A DNA stretch of 64,000 bases, taken from NCBI GenBank assembly GCA_942491465.1, contig CALOBA010000072.1, positions 115,092 through 179,091 of the forward strand. Direction: 5' to 3'. A program made the translations under genes and the position numbers. The DNA comes from CALOBA01 sp942491465. Its GTDB lineage: Bacteria; Pseudomonadota; Gammaproteobacteria; Chromatiales; Chromatiaceae. Shown here piece after piece: positions 1-8,352 of this stretch (within the stretch, counting starts at the first letter, position 1; the number at the start of each line of letters is the position of its first letter). The notes under the pieces were generated by a model, which saw only the letters and a program-made list of their open reading frames with translations, had not been told where the DNA came from and did not search any database.

Positions 1-513
1 ATGACCCTCGGCCTGGTGCCCGTGCCGGCGTTCGATCTGGCGGCCCTGTTCGGCAATCACCTGGCCATGATCAGGGCCCTGTGCAAGCTCTACGACCTGG
101 ACTACAACGCCACCCACGTCCGCTCGATGCTCATCTCGCTGCTGGCCGGCACGGCGCCGGTGGCGACCGTGTTGGGCCTGAGTTCCGGTGCCAAGCTGAT
201 CCCGGGCATCGGCTCGCTGGCGGGCAGCGGCGGGCTGTCGGTGACCGCTGGCGCAGTCACCTATGCGGTTGGTCGGGTCTTGACCGACCACTTCGAGCAC
301 GGCGGCGATCTGCGCCAACCCGATATCGGCGCACTGCGCGCGCGGCTGCGCCGCGAGCTGGCCCGCGGCCGGGAATTCGCCCTGCGGGTGAAGGACGAGA
401 CCCTAACCAAGCGCGGGCACTCCGGGCGTTGGCCATGGAGCAGACGGGCCGCCGCATCCGCGGACGGCGCCGACCAGGGGCCGGTGGCGGCCGAGCGGAC
501 ATCGGCTGAATGA
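1..513 (+). CDS. DUF697-like membrane protein, probably 5'-truncated by the window edge
   Basis: The visible 170 residues contain two hydrophobic hairpins (about residues 40-65 and 70-95) with Gly-rich turns such as IPGIGSLAGSGG, followed by a basic tail. The protein is clearly paralogous to the one at 6700-7215: both carry a PxPxxDxxAL segment, a GSLAG.GGLS turn and an AVTYA.GRVL.DHFE.GG block. That paralogue has about 40 more N-terminal residues, so the true start here probably lies upstream of base 1. DUF697 domains occur on YcjF-like membrane proteins and near GTPases; the biochemical role is unknown. It overlaps the following SPFH gene by the ATGA-type junction at 510-513, so the two are likely translated together. 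The pair is repeated at 6.7-8.2 kb. Confidence 0.7.
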   Translation: MTLGLVPVPAFDLAALFGNHLAMIRALCKLYDLDYNATHVRSMLISLLAGTAPVATVLGLSSGAKLIPGIGSLAGSGGLSVTAGAVTYAVGRVLTDHFEHGGDLRQPDIGALRARLRRELARGREFALRVKDETLTKRGHSGRWPWSRRAAASADGADQGPVAAERTSAE

Positions 514-1436
514 CCGAGGTCGGCCCCATGGCGCGCGAGCCCGAGGCATTCACCGATCCGGACCCGGCACCGGCGGTTGAGCGCCCGATGCCGCTGGTGC
601 GCTGGCTCAAGCCCCGGCTGCTGCTGCTCGCGCTGGTGCTGTTGCTGGTGTTGGTCGGCGCGGCCGTTCTGTGGCGGCACGTCTTCATCTCGATCCAGCC
701 CGGCGAAGGCGGCGTGCTGTTTCGGCTGTTCACCGGAACCAAGCTCGACCGCACCTACACCGAGGGGCTGCACATCATCCCGCCCTGGGACCGCATGATC
801 CGCTACGAGCTGCGCAAGCAGGTGGTCATGCACAGCTTCGATGTGTTGTCGATCCGCGCGCTGCCGGTACACATGGAGCTGGCCATCCGCTATCGGCCGG
901 AGCCCGAGATGCTGCCGCTGCTGCACCAGCGCATCGGACCGGAGTATGCCCAGCGCGTGGTCGTGCCCCAGACCGAGTCGGTGCTGCGCCGGGAGCTGTC
1001 GCAGCACACCGCCGAGGACATCTACACCAATGCCGGCGGCCTGCTCAACGCGGCCGTCCTGCTCGCCCGCGATGAGGTCGGCCGCAACTTCGTCAATGCC
1101 GACGACATCGTCATCCGCACCATCAGCCTGCCGGATCCGGTACGCGCCGCCATCGACGACAAGCAGACCCGCGAGGCGCAGCTGCAGGCCTACGTCTTCC
1201 GGCTGCAGACGGCGGCGGAGGAGGCCGAGCGCAAGCGCGACGAGGCCCGCGGCATCCGCGACTATCAGGCGGCCGTGGGTTCCACCCTCAGCGACCGGCT
1301 GCTGCGCCACGAGGCGATCCAGGCCAGCCGCGACCTGGCGACGGCGACCAACAGCCGCATGGTCATCCTCGGTACCGCCGAGGGTGGACTGCCGGTCATT
1401 CCGGGGGCGCCCATGCCGTTGTCGTCGGAGGACTGA
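510..1436 (+). CDS. SPFH/band 7 (prohibitin-like) membrane protein
   Basis: A 308-residue protein with a short cytoplasmic tail, one membrane segment at about residues 34-55 and then a band 7/SPFH domain. Family marks visible are the IQPGEGGVLFRLF strand, the EGLHIIPPWD turn, a QTESVLRRELSQ helix and a long Ala/Glu/Arg-rich helix near residues 225-265. SPFH proteins form oligomeric rings or scaffolds in membranes and often work with proteases or other membrane complexes. The start overlaps the upstream DUF697-like gene by 4 bases. A second DUF697-SPFH pair follows at 6700-8159, so this is an internal duplication of a two-gene unit. Function in this cluster is inferred only from the domain. 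Confidence 0.85.
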   Translation: MTEVGPMAREPEAFTDPDPAPAVERPMPLVRWLKPRLLLLALVLLLVLVGAAVLWRHVFISIQPGEGGVLFRLFTGTKLDRTYTEGLHIIPPWDRMIRYELRKQVVMHSFDVLSIRALPVHMELAIRYRPEPEMLPLLHQRIGPEYAQRVVVPQTESVLRRELSQHTAEDIYTNAGGLLNAAVLLARDEVGRNFVNADDIVIRTISLPDPVRAAIDDKQTREAQLQAYVFRLQTAAEEAERKRDEARGIRDYQAAVGSTLSDRLLRHEAIQASRDLATATNSRMVILGTAEGGLPVIPGAPMPLSSED

Positions 1437-1440
1437 GACC

Positions 1441-3684
1441 TTGGCCCGCGCGCAGCCTCCAGCAATCGGCAGCCGGCAGACCCGCGCAGCGGCGCCGCCG
1501 CGCACCGGCGCCTCCAGGGCGTTCATCGCGCTGCTCGCGCTGCTGCTGCTCGCCGGCTGCGGACGCTCCTACGAGCGCGCGGCGGCCGATCGCACCGCCT
1601 ACGCCGAGCGCGCCGAAGGCGGCATCGTCATCGCTGTTGTCGACGACCCGACATTGCCCGGCTATCTCGACGGCGTCCGCTTGGCGCTCGACGAGATCCT
1701 CGCCGCGCGCGGCGGACTGCTCGGCCGCGATGTCAGCCTGCGCGTACTCCCCGGTGCCAACGCCTATCGGCAGGTGCGCCCAACCGTGAACCGCATCGCC
1801 GGCGACCCGCGCATCAGCGCCGTGCTCGGCCATCGCGACTCGATGGTGGCGGTGCCGGCCTCGGTGGTCTATAACGCCGCCCAGGTGCTGTTCATGCCGC
1901 CGTTCGCCACCCGTGAGCAGCTGACCCTGCACGGCTTCGACTTCGTGCTGCGGATGCTGCCGGACAACACCGCCATGGCCGAGCAGTCCGCCAGCCTTGC
2001 CCGCCTGTTCGGCTACCGACGCATGGCGGTGCTGCACGCGCGCGACGACTACGCCCGCGAGCTTGCGTTCCTGTTTGAAGACGCCGCCCGCGGCGAAGGC
2101 ATCGACATCGTCTCCCGCGGCTCCTTCTTCAACGACGAGCAAAACTATCGCGGCCTGCTCGGCGAGTTGCTCGGCGAGGACTTCGACGCCATCTACCTGT
2201 CCGCCGAGACCGATCCCGGCAGCCGCATCATCGCGCAGCTGCGCGAGCTCGGCATCGAGGTGCCGATCATCGGCTCCGATCGGCTCAACTTCGGCCCGTT
2301 GGCCCGCCGGGTCGGGGCCGTCGGCGAGCGCACCATGGTGCCGATCGTCTACGACATCGACGACCGCAGCCCGCGCAACGCCCGCTTCATCGCCGCCTTC
2401 GCGCAGGCCTACGGGGCGGCGCCGAATCAGAACGCGGCCCAGGGCTACGACTCCATGGGACTGTTGGCCGACATCATCACCCGCGCCGGCAGCACCCAGC
2501 CCACCGTGCTCGCCACCGAGGCCCACTACGGACCGCCCTGGGCCGGCCTGACCGGCATCTACGCCTTCGATCCCGACGGCAACCTCTACGGCAAGCGCTA
2601 TCGCTTCAATGTGCTGCGCTTCGGTCGCTGGTGGGCCATGCCGGGCGTGACCCTGCCCTACGTCATGGCGCGATTTCGCGCGTTGCAGCGCGACCAGGGC
2701 ATGCCCCCCGCCACCGCAGACGCCGATACGACGCAGGCCGCCGGGGCCGCCGCGACTGCGAACGCCGAGCCGGCGCAGCCCGAAGCCGCTGCCGTTGCCG
2801 CAGGGGCGACCGAACCCGCGGCGGGCGCAGCCGAACCGGCGGCCGGCGCCAGCGAGCCGTCGCCCGCTTCAGGACCTGCCCCGGAGTCCTTGGTCATCAC
2901 CGCCGCGAGCGCGCCCGAGCCGCCCGACCCCTTCGATCTGGCGGCCCTGTCCGAGCGCCGGCTCGATCGCTCGCGACGCAACCAGATCTGGCTCGCCCTG
3001 GCCCAAGAGATGCTCGGCTTCCGCCGGCTCGGCCTGGTGGTGCCGGCCACCGAGAGCGGCCGCGGCGCGATCAGCCTGGCGCGCGGCGTCGGCGCGGTCC
3101 GCGACTTCGAGACCACGGCCTGCGAGCTGCCCGAGGCCGCTGCCGCGAGCGCGCCGCCAGCCGACCCCAAGGCGCCGGCGCCGGCACCGGCGAGCGAACC
3201 CGTGGCAGCGCCGACCGCCGCGCAGGACGATCCAAGGCGCACGGCGATGGCCTGCTGGAGCCGGTTGGCCCGGGAGGCGGACGCCGTGCTCATCGCCCCC
3301 GATCTGCCGCTGGACCCGGCCCTGGTGCGCCGGCTCAATCGCATCCTGCGCGACTATCGCGTGCCGAGCTTTACCCTGGCCGATGACCTGGATACGGACC
3401 TGGGTCTGACCCTGGCCCTGGTCGCCTCCGGCATCGACCTGGATAACCCGGCCGTGGCGCTGCGCTTTAATGGGCTGCTGAACGGACTGCGGGTCGGCGA
3501 GCTGAACCGCACGCTGGTCAACCTGCCCACCATCAGCGCCGATCTGCAGGCGCTGCAACAGCTCGGCATGCGTCCCGCGCCCGGAGAGCTGGTGCTGATC
3601 TCATCGGCGCTTGAGTCGCGCCCCGATGCCGAGGCGCCATCCGCAACCACACCGCAGGCCGATGAAGGGCCGCCGTCACCATGA
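1441..3684 (+). CDS. lipoprotein with two fused periplasmic-binding folds
   Basis: I chose the TTG at 1441, five bases after the previous stop, because no ATG or GTG precedes the signal peptide. That gives 747 residues. The signal sequence ends in a lipobox, LLLLAGC, so the mature protein should be a lipoprotein. Residues about 55-400 resemble the type I periplasmic ligand-binding domain of branched-chain amino acid receptors (GYLDGVRLALDEI, GYDSMGLLADII). A long Ala/Pro/Glu linker follows. The last 250 residues resemble the ABC_sub_bind family, with ASGIDLDNPAVALRFNGLL and a final VNLPTISADLQALQQLGM. Fusion of two binding folds in one lipoprotein is unusual. No ABC permease or ATPase lies nearby, so a sensory or scaffolding role is more likely than transport. 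The 3' end overlaps the next gene. Confidence 0.75.
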   Translation: MARAQPPAIGSRQTRAAAPPRTGASRAFIALLALLLLAGCGRSYERAAADRTAYAERAEGGIVIAVVDDPTLPGYLDGVRLALDEILAARGGLLGRDVSLRVLPGANAYRQVRPTVNRIAGDPRISAVLGHRDSMVAVPASVVYNAAQVLFMPPFATREQLTLHGFDFVLRMLPDNTAMAEQSASLARLFGYRRMAVLHARDDYARELAFLFEDAARGEGIDIVSRGSFFNDEQNYRGLLGELLGEDFDAIYLSAETDPGSRIIAQLRELGIEVPIIGSDRLNFGPLARRVGAVGERTMVPIVYDIDDRSPRNARFIAAFAQAYGAAPNQNAAQGYDSMGLLADIITRAGSTQPTVLATEAHYGPPWAGLTGIYAFDPDGNLYGKRYRFNVLRFGRWWAMPGVTLPYVMARFRALQRDQGMPPATADADTTQAAGAAATANAEPAQPEAAAVAAGATEPAAGAAEPAAGASEPSPASGPAPESLVITAASAPEPPDPFDLAALSERRLDRSRRNQIWLALAQEMLGFRRLGLVVPATESGRGAISLARGVGAVRDFETTACELPEAAAASAPPADPKAPAPAPASEPVAAPTAAQDDPRRTAMACWSRLAREADAVLIAPDLPLDPALVRRLNRILRDYRVPSFTLADDLDTDLGLTLALVASGIDLDNPAVALRFNGLLNGLRVGELNRTLVNLPTISADLQALQQLGMRPAPGELVLISSALESRPDAEAPSATTPQADEGPPSP

Positions 3685-3881
3685 TGCATTACCTGATCAT
3701 CGCCGCAGCCTACATTGCCGGCTGCATCCTCATCGCCTTCCTGGGCCGCCGGCGCAAGTGGGGCTACTGGGGCTATCTCTGGTCGTCGATCCTGTTTACG
3801 CCGGCCATGGGATTGCTGTTCCTGCTGGCATCCGATCCGGCGCCGCGGCGACCGCCCAAGGCGCCCGAGGGCCAACCATGA
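3681..3881 (+). CDS. small two-helix membrane protein
   Basis: A 66-residue protein with two membrane segments, about residues 3-22 and 32-50, separated by a basic/aromatic loop (GRRRKWGYWGY), and a Pro-rich cytoplasmic-type tail. It overlaps the lipoprotein gene by 4 bases at its start and the next gene by 4 bases at its end, so it sits tightly within the operon. I do not recognise the family. Its position between a lipoprotein and a polytopic membrane protein suggests a small accessory subunit, which is an inference from context. Confidence 0.65.
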   Translation: MMHYLIIAAAYIAGCILIAFLGRRRKWGYWGYLWSSILFTPAMGLLFLLASDPAPRRPPKAPEGQP

Positions 3882-5866
3882 GCGGCGGACCACGGCGCTG
3901 CGTCGGCGGCCCTTGGCAGGGGTACGCGCTGGCCTTCGTGCTCGGCCTGCTGCTGGCCGGGCCGGACCAGGCCCTGGCGGCCACCCGCGCCCAGGCCGAG
4001 GCGGCCATCGCCGCCGCCGAGGCCATCATCGCCGCCGCCGAGACCGCCGGTGTGCAGGCTGCCGTAGATGCCGGTGAGCTGGACCGCGCCCGGGCGCTGC
4101 TCGCTCAACGCGGCTATACGCGGGCCAGCGAGATCGCCGACGCCCTGCGCGCGGGCGTGGAACAGACCCTGGCCGCGGCGCGCCAAACCGAGATCGCAGC
4201 GGCCGAGGCGGCGGCCTCCGAGGCGGCCGCCACCGAGGCGACGGCCGTGCAGGCCGCGGTGATGAAGGTCCAGCAGGCCACTGAGGGCCGTCTGCAGAGC
4301 CTTAAGCAACAGCTCGCCGCCTTCGAGCAGCAGCAGGGCGCCATCGAGCAGCAGCTGGGCGGCTTCGACGAGGGCCTCAAGCAGTTGCAGGCGGCCAGCG
4401 CGGCGACGCAGCAGGCGCTCACTGACCAGGGCACGCGCCTGGACAGCGGGCTGGCCCGCTTCGACCCGCTGACGGTGCGCATTGACGGCCTGGCCGAAGA
4501 ACTCAAGCGCGCCGATGAGCAGCTGCGCCAGCACGAGGCCCGTCTGGAGGAGAACAGCCTGAAGCTGTTCGAGACGTTGATGGTCATCGACGGCTCCGCT
4601 GAGGCGGTGGAGGCCCTGCGCGCGCGCGTCGACGCCCTGGCAAGGACGCGGCAGGCGCTGCCGCGCCGCGGTGCCGACGAGGCCGCGGCGAGCGCCGACG
4701 CGCCACCCGCCGATGACGACAACGGCAGCCTGCTGCTGGCGCTGGTCCTGGGGCTGGCGTTTCCGGTGGGCGTGATGCTCTATCTCGGCGCCGGTCGCGG
4801 GGGCGCCGACGGCGTGGACGCCATCGGCGGCGGGCTGCTGCCCTGGCTGGCCGGCGGCCTGGGCTATGCCGTGCTCGGCTTCGGGTTGATGTACGGCTCC
4901 AGCCTGCAGGGCCTGGTGGGCGTGCCCTGGACGATGTTGCCCGAGCTGCTTCACGGCGGGGCCGGTCAGGCCATGAGCCAGCCCCTGCTCCAGCTCAGTA
5001 TGCAGTTGCCGCTGGCGGGTGCCGCCGGGCTGTTGTTCTGCTCCGCCGTCGCCGGGCGGGTGAGCCCTGCGGCCTGCCTGCTCGCGGCGCTGGTTATGGG
5101 GGCGCTGCTCTATCCCCTGGTCGGCCACTGGACCCTGAGCCAGGCCGGTGTAGACGCCGCCCCGGCGCAGCCGATCGGCTGGCTGGCTGTCGTCGGCGTC
5201 ACCGATGCCCTCGATGCCATCGGCCTCGCCGCGCTCGCCGGCGTCGGCTCGCTGGCGCTGGCCTGGGGCATGGGCCGGCCTAGCCCGGCGGACGGCACCG
5301 CGATGCCGCGGAGCAATACGTCGATCGCCATCGGCACCCTGGTGCTCTGGGCCGCCTGGCTGGTCTCGGTGCTGGCCACCGGCGCGGACAATGCCTCGGT
5401 GCCCTGGCTGGCCATGGCCAGCGCCGTCGCCGCCAGCGGGGCCGCGGTCGCGGTGGCGCTGGTGGGGCTGCTGCGCGCCGACGAGCGCAGCTGGGAGCAG
5501 CGCCTTCCCGGCGGCCTGCTCGCCGGCGTGCTCGCCGCCTCCGCCGCCTATGCCCTGGCCGGGCTGCTGCCCATGCTGGTGCTCGGCATGGTCACCGGCG
5601 CCGTCCACGCCCTGTCCAGCTCGGCGGTGCGTCGGCGCCTCGGCCCCGGCGCCGACCTGGCCCTGGCGTTTGCCGTCGGCGGCATCAGCGGTGCCCTCGC
5701 CCCCGGCCTGTTCGGCCCCGAGGGACTGCTCGCCGCCGGCGTGCTCGCGGGCCTTATCACCCAGGCCCTGGGGCTGGCGGTGGCGCTGGTGCTTGCGGTC
5801 GTTGCCGGGACGCTGGTTGCCCGGGCCCTGCGCGCCCTGCCGGACAGCCGGGTGAACGGCCCATGA
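3878..5866 (+). CDS. coiled-coil protein fused to a degenerate ammonium-transporter (Amt-like) fold
   Basis: The ATG at 3878 overlaps the upstream stop and gives 662 residues. A signal-like helix (about 15-35) is followed by an Ala/Glu/Gln-rich coiled coil (about 35-270) and then about ten membrane segments. The membrane part can be lined up by eye with Amt proteins: GYAVLGFGLMYG, SAVAGRVS, YPLVGHW, GVTDALDAIGLAALAGVG, NTSIAIGTLVLWAAWL, and DLALAFAVGGISGALAPGLFG. In Amt proteins the fourth and last of these carry the two pore histidines (..VVHINA.. and ..GVHGVCG..); here those positions read A and F. Ammonium conduction by the usual twin-His route therefore looks impossible. A structural, sensory or altered-transport role is inferred. 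The next gene starts within its last codons. Confidence 0.7.
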   Translation: MSGGPRRCVGGPWQGYALAFVLGLLLAGPDQALAATRAQAEAAIAAAEAIIAAAETAGVQAAVDAGELDRARALLAQRGYTRASEIADALRAGVEQTLAAARQTEIAAAEAAASEAAATEATAVQAAVMKVQQATEGRLQSLKQQLAAFEQQQGAIEQQLGGFDEGLKQLQAASAATQQALTDQGTRLDSGLARFDPLTVRIDGLAEELKRADEQLRQHEARLEENSLKLFETLMVIDGSAEAVEALRARVDALARTRQALPRRGADEAAASADAPPADDDNGSLLLALVLGLAFPVGVMLYLGAGRGGADGVDAIGGGLLPWLAGGLGYAVLGFGLMYGSSLQGLVGVPWTMLPELLHGGAGQAMSQPLLQLSMQLPLAGAAGLLFCSAVAGRVSPAACLLAALVMGALLYPLVGHWTLSQAGVDAAPAQPIGWLAVVGVTDALDAIGLAALAGVGSLALAWGMGRPSPADGTAMPRSNTSIAIGTLVLWAAWLVSVLATGADNASVPWLAMASAVAASGAAVAVALVGLLRADERSWEQRLPGGLLAGVLAASAAYALAGLLPMLVLGMVTGAVHALSSSAVRRRLGPGADLALAFAVGGISGALAPGLFGPEGLLAAGVLAGLITQALGLAVALVLAVVAGTLVARALRALPDSRVNGP

Positions 5867-6681
5867 CCGACACCGCGCTGCCGCGTTCATCCTGGCTGGG
5901 CAAGCTCTCGGCGGGGCTGCTCGGCACCCTCATGGGCGGCCCGGTCGCCGGGCTGATCGCGGCCGGCATGGGGCATGTGCTGGACCGGGAGGTCGACGGC
6001 CTGGCGCGGGCCTGGCTGCGGCCGGTGTCGGCGCGGGCCCTGCGCCGCCAACGCCATGCGTTGCTTGCCGCGCGGATCTCGCTGGCCGGCGCCCTGGCCC
6101 GCGCCGGCTGTCTCTCCGCGGCGGCCGTGGTCGAGGCGCGGGACGGCGTGATCCGCCGCCTGGAGCTGCCGCAGGCGCTGCGCGCCACCGCCGAGGCGCT
6201 GTTCGACGACGGGCTGCGCGAGGCGTTCCCGCTGACCGCGGTGGTCAACGACTTCCGGCGCATCTTCCACCACCGCGTGGACGTGCACTACCTGCTGCTG
6301 GGCTCCTTGCTGGAGATCGTCGAGCAGCGCGGCGAGCCACCTCCCGCCCAACGTCGGCTGTTGGAGGACATCGCCGGTTGCCTCGGCATCTCGGCGGCGC
6401 GGCTGGCGGCCTTCGCTGCGGGGCGCGGTGCCGCTGCGGACAACCGCGTAGCGCGGGCCTCGATGCCGGTGGACGAGGCCCTTGCCGTGCTGGAGGTCCC
6501 GCCCTGGGCCTCGGCCACCGAGATCAAGCAGGCCTACCGGCGCCTGATCGGTCGCCACCACCCGGACCGCCTGGCCCATCTCGGCCTGCCGCCGGAACAG
6601 CTCGCCGAGGCCGGCGCGCGCACCGTGCGCATCCGCAAGGCCTACGAGAGCCTGCGCCGGCGGCCGGGGTTCCAGACCTGA
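5863..6681 (+). CDS. DjlA-like co-chaperone: TerB-like region plus C-terminal J domain
   Basis: A 272-residue protein with a Gly-rich hydrophobic N-terminus (about 13-38) that could anchor it in the membrane. A helical TerB-like region (about 60-185) follows, then a C-terminal J domain (about 200-268). The J domain has the diagnostic HPD at residues 233-235 and a preceding helix, TEIKQAYRRLIGR. This is the order found in DjlA, which recruits DnaK to the membrane. It overlaps the Amt-like gene by 4 bases and lies 18 bases before the second DUF697-like gene. In this cluster it may bring Hsp70 to the SPFH/DUF697 complex; that is inference. Confidence 0.8.
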   Translation: MTDTALPRSSWLGKLSAGLLGTLMGGPVAGLIAAGMGHVLDREVDGLARAWLRPVSARALRRQRHALLAARISLAGALARAGCLSAAAVVEARDGVIRRLELPQALRATAEALFDDGLREAFPLTAVVNDFRRIFHHRVDVHYLLLGSLLEIVEQRGEPPPAQRRLLEDIAGCLGISAARLAAFAAGRGAAADNRVARASMPVDEALAVLEVPPWASATEIKQAYRRLIGRHHPDRLAHLGLPPEQLAEAGARTVRIRKAYESLRRRPGFQT

Positions 6682-6699
6682 TGATGTCGAGGACTGCGC

Positions 6700-7215
6700 A
6701 TGACTGACCCAAGCCCATCCGCCGCTACGCCGCTCAGCGCCGAGACCCGCCTCGCCCTGGCCCGTGCCGCCGAGGGGCGCGCCGGGGCCGAAGGCATCGT
6801 CAAGGGCTACAGCATCGGGGCCCTGTCCGTCGGCCTGCTGCCGTTTCCGGTGCTCGACGCCCTGGTGCTGGTGGATCTGCAGATGAACCTGGCGGCGCAC
6901 CTGGCCGATCACTACGGCGTGCCGTTTCGCGCCGTCTACCGCCGCACCGTCATCGCTCTGCTCACCGGCGGCCTGCCGGTGCTGGCCACGGGCCTGGGGC
7001 TGTCGCTGCTCAAGGTGGTGCCGGTGTTCGGTTCCCTCGCCGGCGCCGGGGGCCTGTCGACGCTGGCGGCGGCCGTTACCTATGCCCATGGCCGGGTGCT
7101 GATCGATCACTTCGAGGCCGGCGGCACCTTCGACGACCTGCGCTGGGCGCTGCTCAAGCGTCGCCTGCGCCTGGAGCTGGCGCGCGGGCGCACGCCGGCC
7201 CCGGCCGCGGGCTGA
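6700..7215 (+). CDS. DUF697-like membrane protein, full-length paralogue
   Basis: A 171-residue protein with an N-terminal helix (about 15-40), then hydrophobic pairs at about 42-66 and 85-130 around Gly-rich turns (VFGSLAGAGGLS), ending in AVTYAHGRVLIDHFEAGG and a basic tail. It is the full-length relative of the protein at the start of the window. It is followed 8 bases later by a second SPFH gene, reproducing the DUF697-SPFH order of 1-1436. The repeated pairing suggests that the two proteins act together in the membrane, a contextual inference. Confidence 0.75.
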   Translation: MTDPSPSAATPLSAETRLALARAAEGRAGAEGIVKGYSIGALSVGLLPFPVLDALVLVDLQMNLAAHLADHYGVPFRAVYRRTVIALLTGGLPVLATGLGLSLLKVVPVFGSLAGAGGLSTLAAAVTYAHGRVLIDHFEAGGTFDDLRWALLKRRLRLELARGRTPAPAAG

Positions 7216-7223
7216 CGCCTCCC

Positions 7224-8159
7224 ATGAGCGATCAGGACCACAACGCATCCACCGGCAGCGAGGCCCGCCGCGAACTGCGCCGCTGGCTGCTGCGCCGCGG
7301 GCCGTTCGTCACCATCGGCCTGCAGCTGCTGCTGCTGGTGGTGGTGCTGTTCTGGGATCGCATCTTCATCGTCATCCACCCCGGCGAGGCCGGGGTGCAC
7401 TGGAGCCGCTTCACCGGCACCCAGATCGACCGCGTGCGCGACGAGGGGCTGAACATCATCAGTCCGCTGGATGAGATGACCATCTACGAGGTGCGCAAGC
7501 AGCTGGTGGCGCACAGCCTCACCGTGCTCTCGGTGGAGGGCATGCGTCTGCAGCTGGATCTTGCCATCCGTTACCGCCCCGAGCGCGATCTGCTCGGCAA
7601 GCTGCACCAGCGCGTCGGCCCGGACTATCTGACCCGCGTGGTCATCCCGCAGACCGAGTCGGTGCTGCGCAAGCAGCTCGGCAACGCCACCGCCGAGCAG
7701 ATCTACACCAACCAGAACGGCCTGCTCACCCGCGCCATGCTCCAGGCCATGAACGAGATCGGCCGCAACTTCGTCGAGGTCGAGGACATCATCATCCGCC
7801 GCATCCAGCTGCCCGAGGCCGTGCGCACCGCCATCGAGGACAAGTTGGTGCAGCAACAGGTCCTGTTGTCCTACGTCTTCCGCCGCGGGATCGCCGTCAA
7901 CGAGGCCGAGCGCCGGCGCATCGAGGCCGGCGGCATCCGCGACTACCAGGCCATTGTCGATGAGACCCTGAGCGAGCGCCTGCTCGCGCACCGAGGCATC
8001 CGCGCCACCCAGGAGCTGGCCGAATCCGACAACCCCAAGACCGTCGTCATCGGCGCCGGCCAGGACATCGCCCTACCCATCTTTCTCGGCGCCGAGCCCA
8101 ACCCGGCGGGATCGCAGCCCGTGACCGCCCCGAGTGCGGACAACGCGGGTTCGCGCTGA
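7224..8159 (+). CDS. SPFH/band 7 membrane protein, second copy
   Basis: A 311-residue paralogue of the protein at 510-1436. It has one membrane helix (about 28-48), then the band 7 core: VIHPGEAGVHWSRFTGTQ, DEGLNIISPLDEM, a QTESVLRKQLGNATAEQIYT segment and a long charged helix (about 210-265). The membrane helix and the IYTNQNGLL block align with the first copy, so it arose by duplication of the DUF697-SPFH unit. It lies 8 bases downstream of the DUF697-like gene and is followed by a gap of about 190 bases before the secreted helical protein. Confidence 0.85.
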   Translation: MSDQDHNASTGSEARRELRRWLLRRGPFVTIGLQLLLLVVVLFWDRIFIVIHPGEAGVHWSRFTGTQIDRVRDEGLNIISPLDEMTIYEVRKQLVAHSLTVLSVEGMRLQLDLAIRYRPERDLLGKLHQRVGPDYLTRVVIPQTESVLRKQLGNATAEQIYTNQNGLLTRAMLQAMNEIGRNFVEVEDIIIRRIQLPEAVRTAIEDKLVQQQVLLSYVFRRGIAVNEAERRRIEAGGIRDYQAIVDETLSERLLAHRGIRATQELAESDNPKTVVIGAGQDIALPIFLGAEPNPAGSQPVTAPSADNAGSR

Positions 8160-8352
8160 GGCCTTCGCCGGCCGTCGGGCGGCGGTGAGCACGCGGCCGT
8201 TGGGCCTTTACGGCTTGCGACGACGGTTCGGCGGTCCGCATCGGCCGGGGGCGAGCGCACGCCGCCGTCGACCGCCTCGTCGGGGATGCTATGCTGCCGA
8301 GCCCGCACGCGGCGGTCGCCGGATACCCCATCAAACCGAGGTCAAACTGTCC

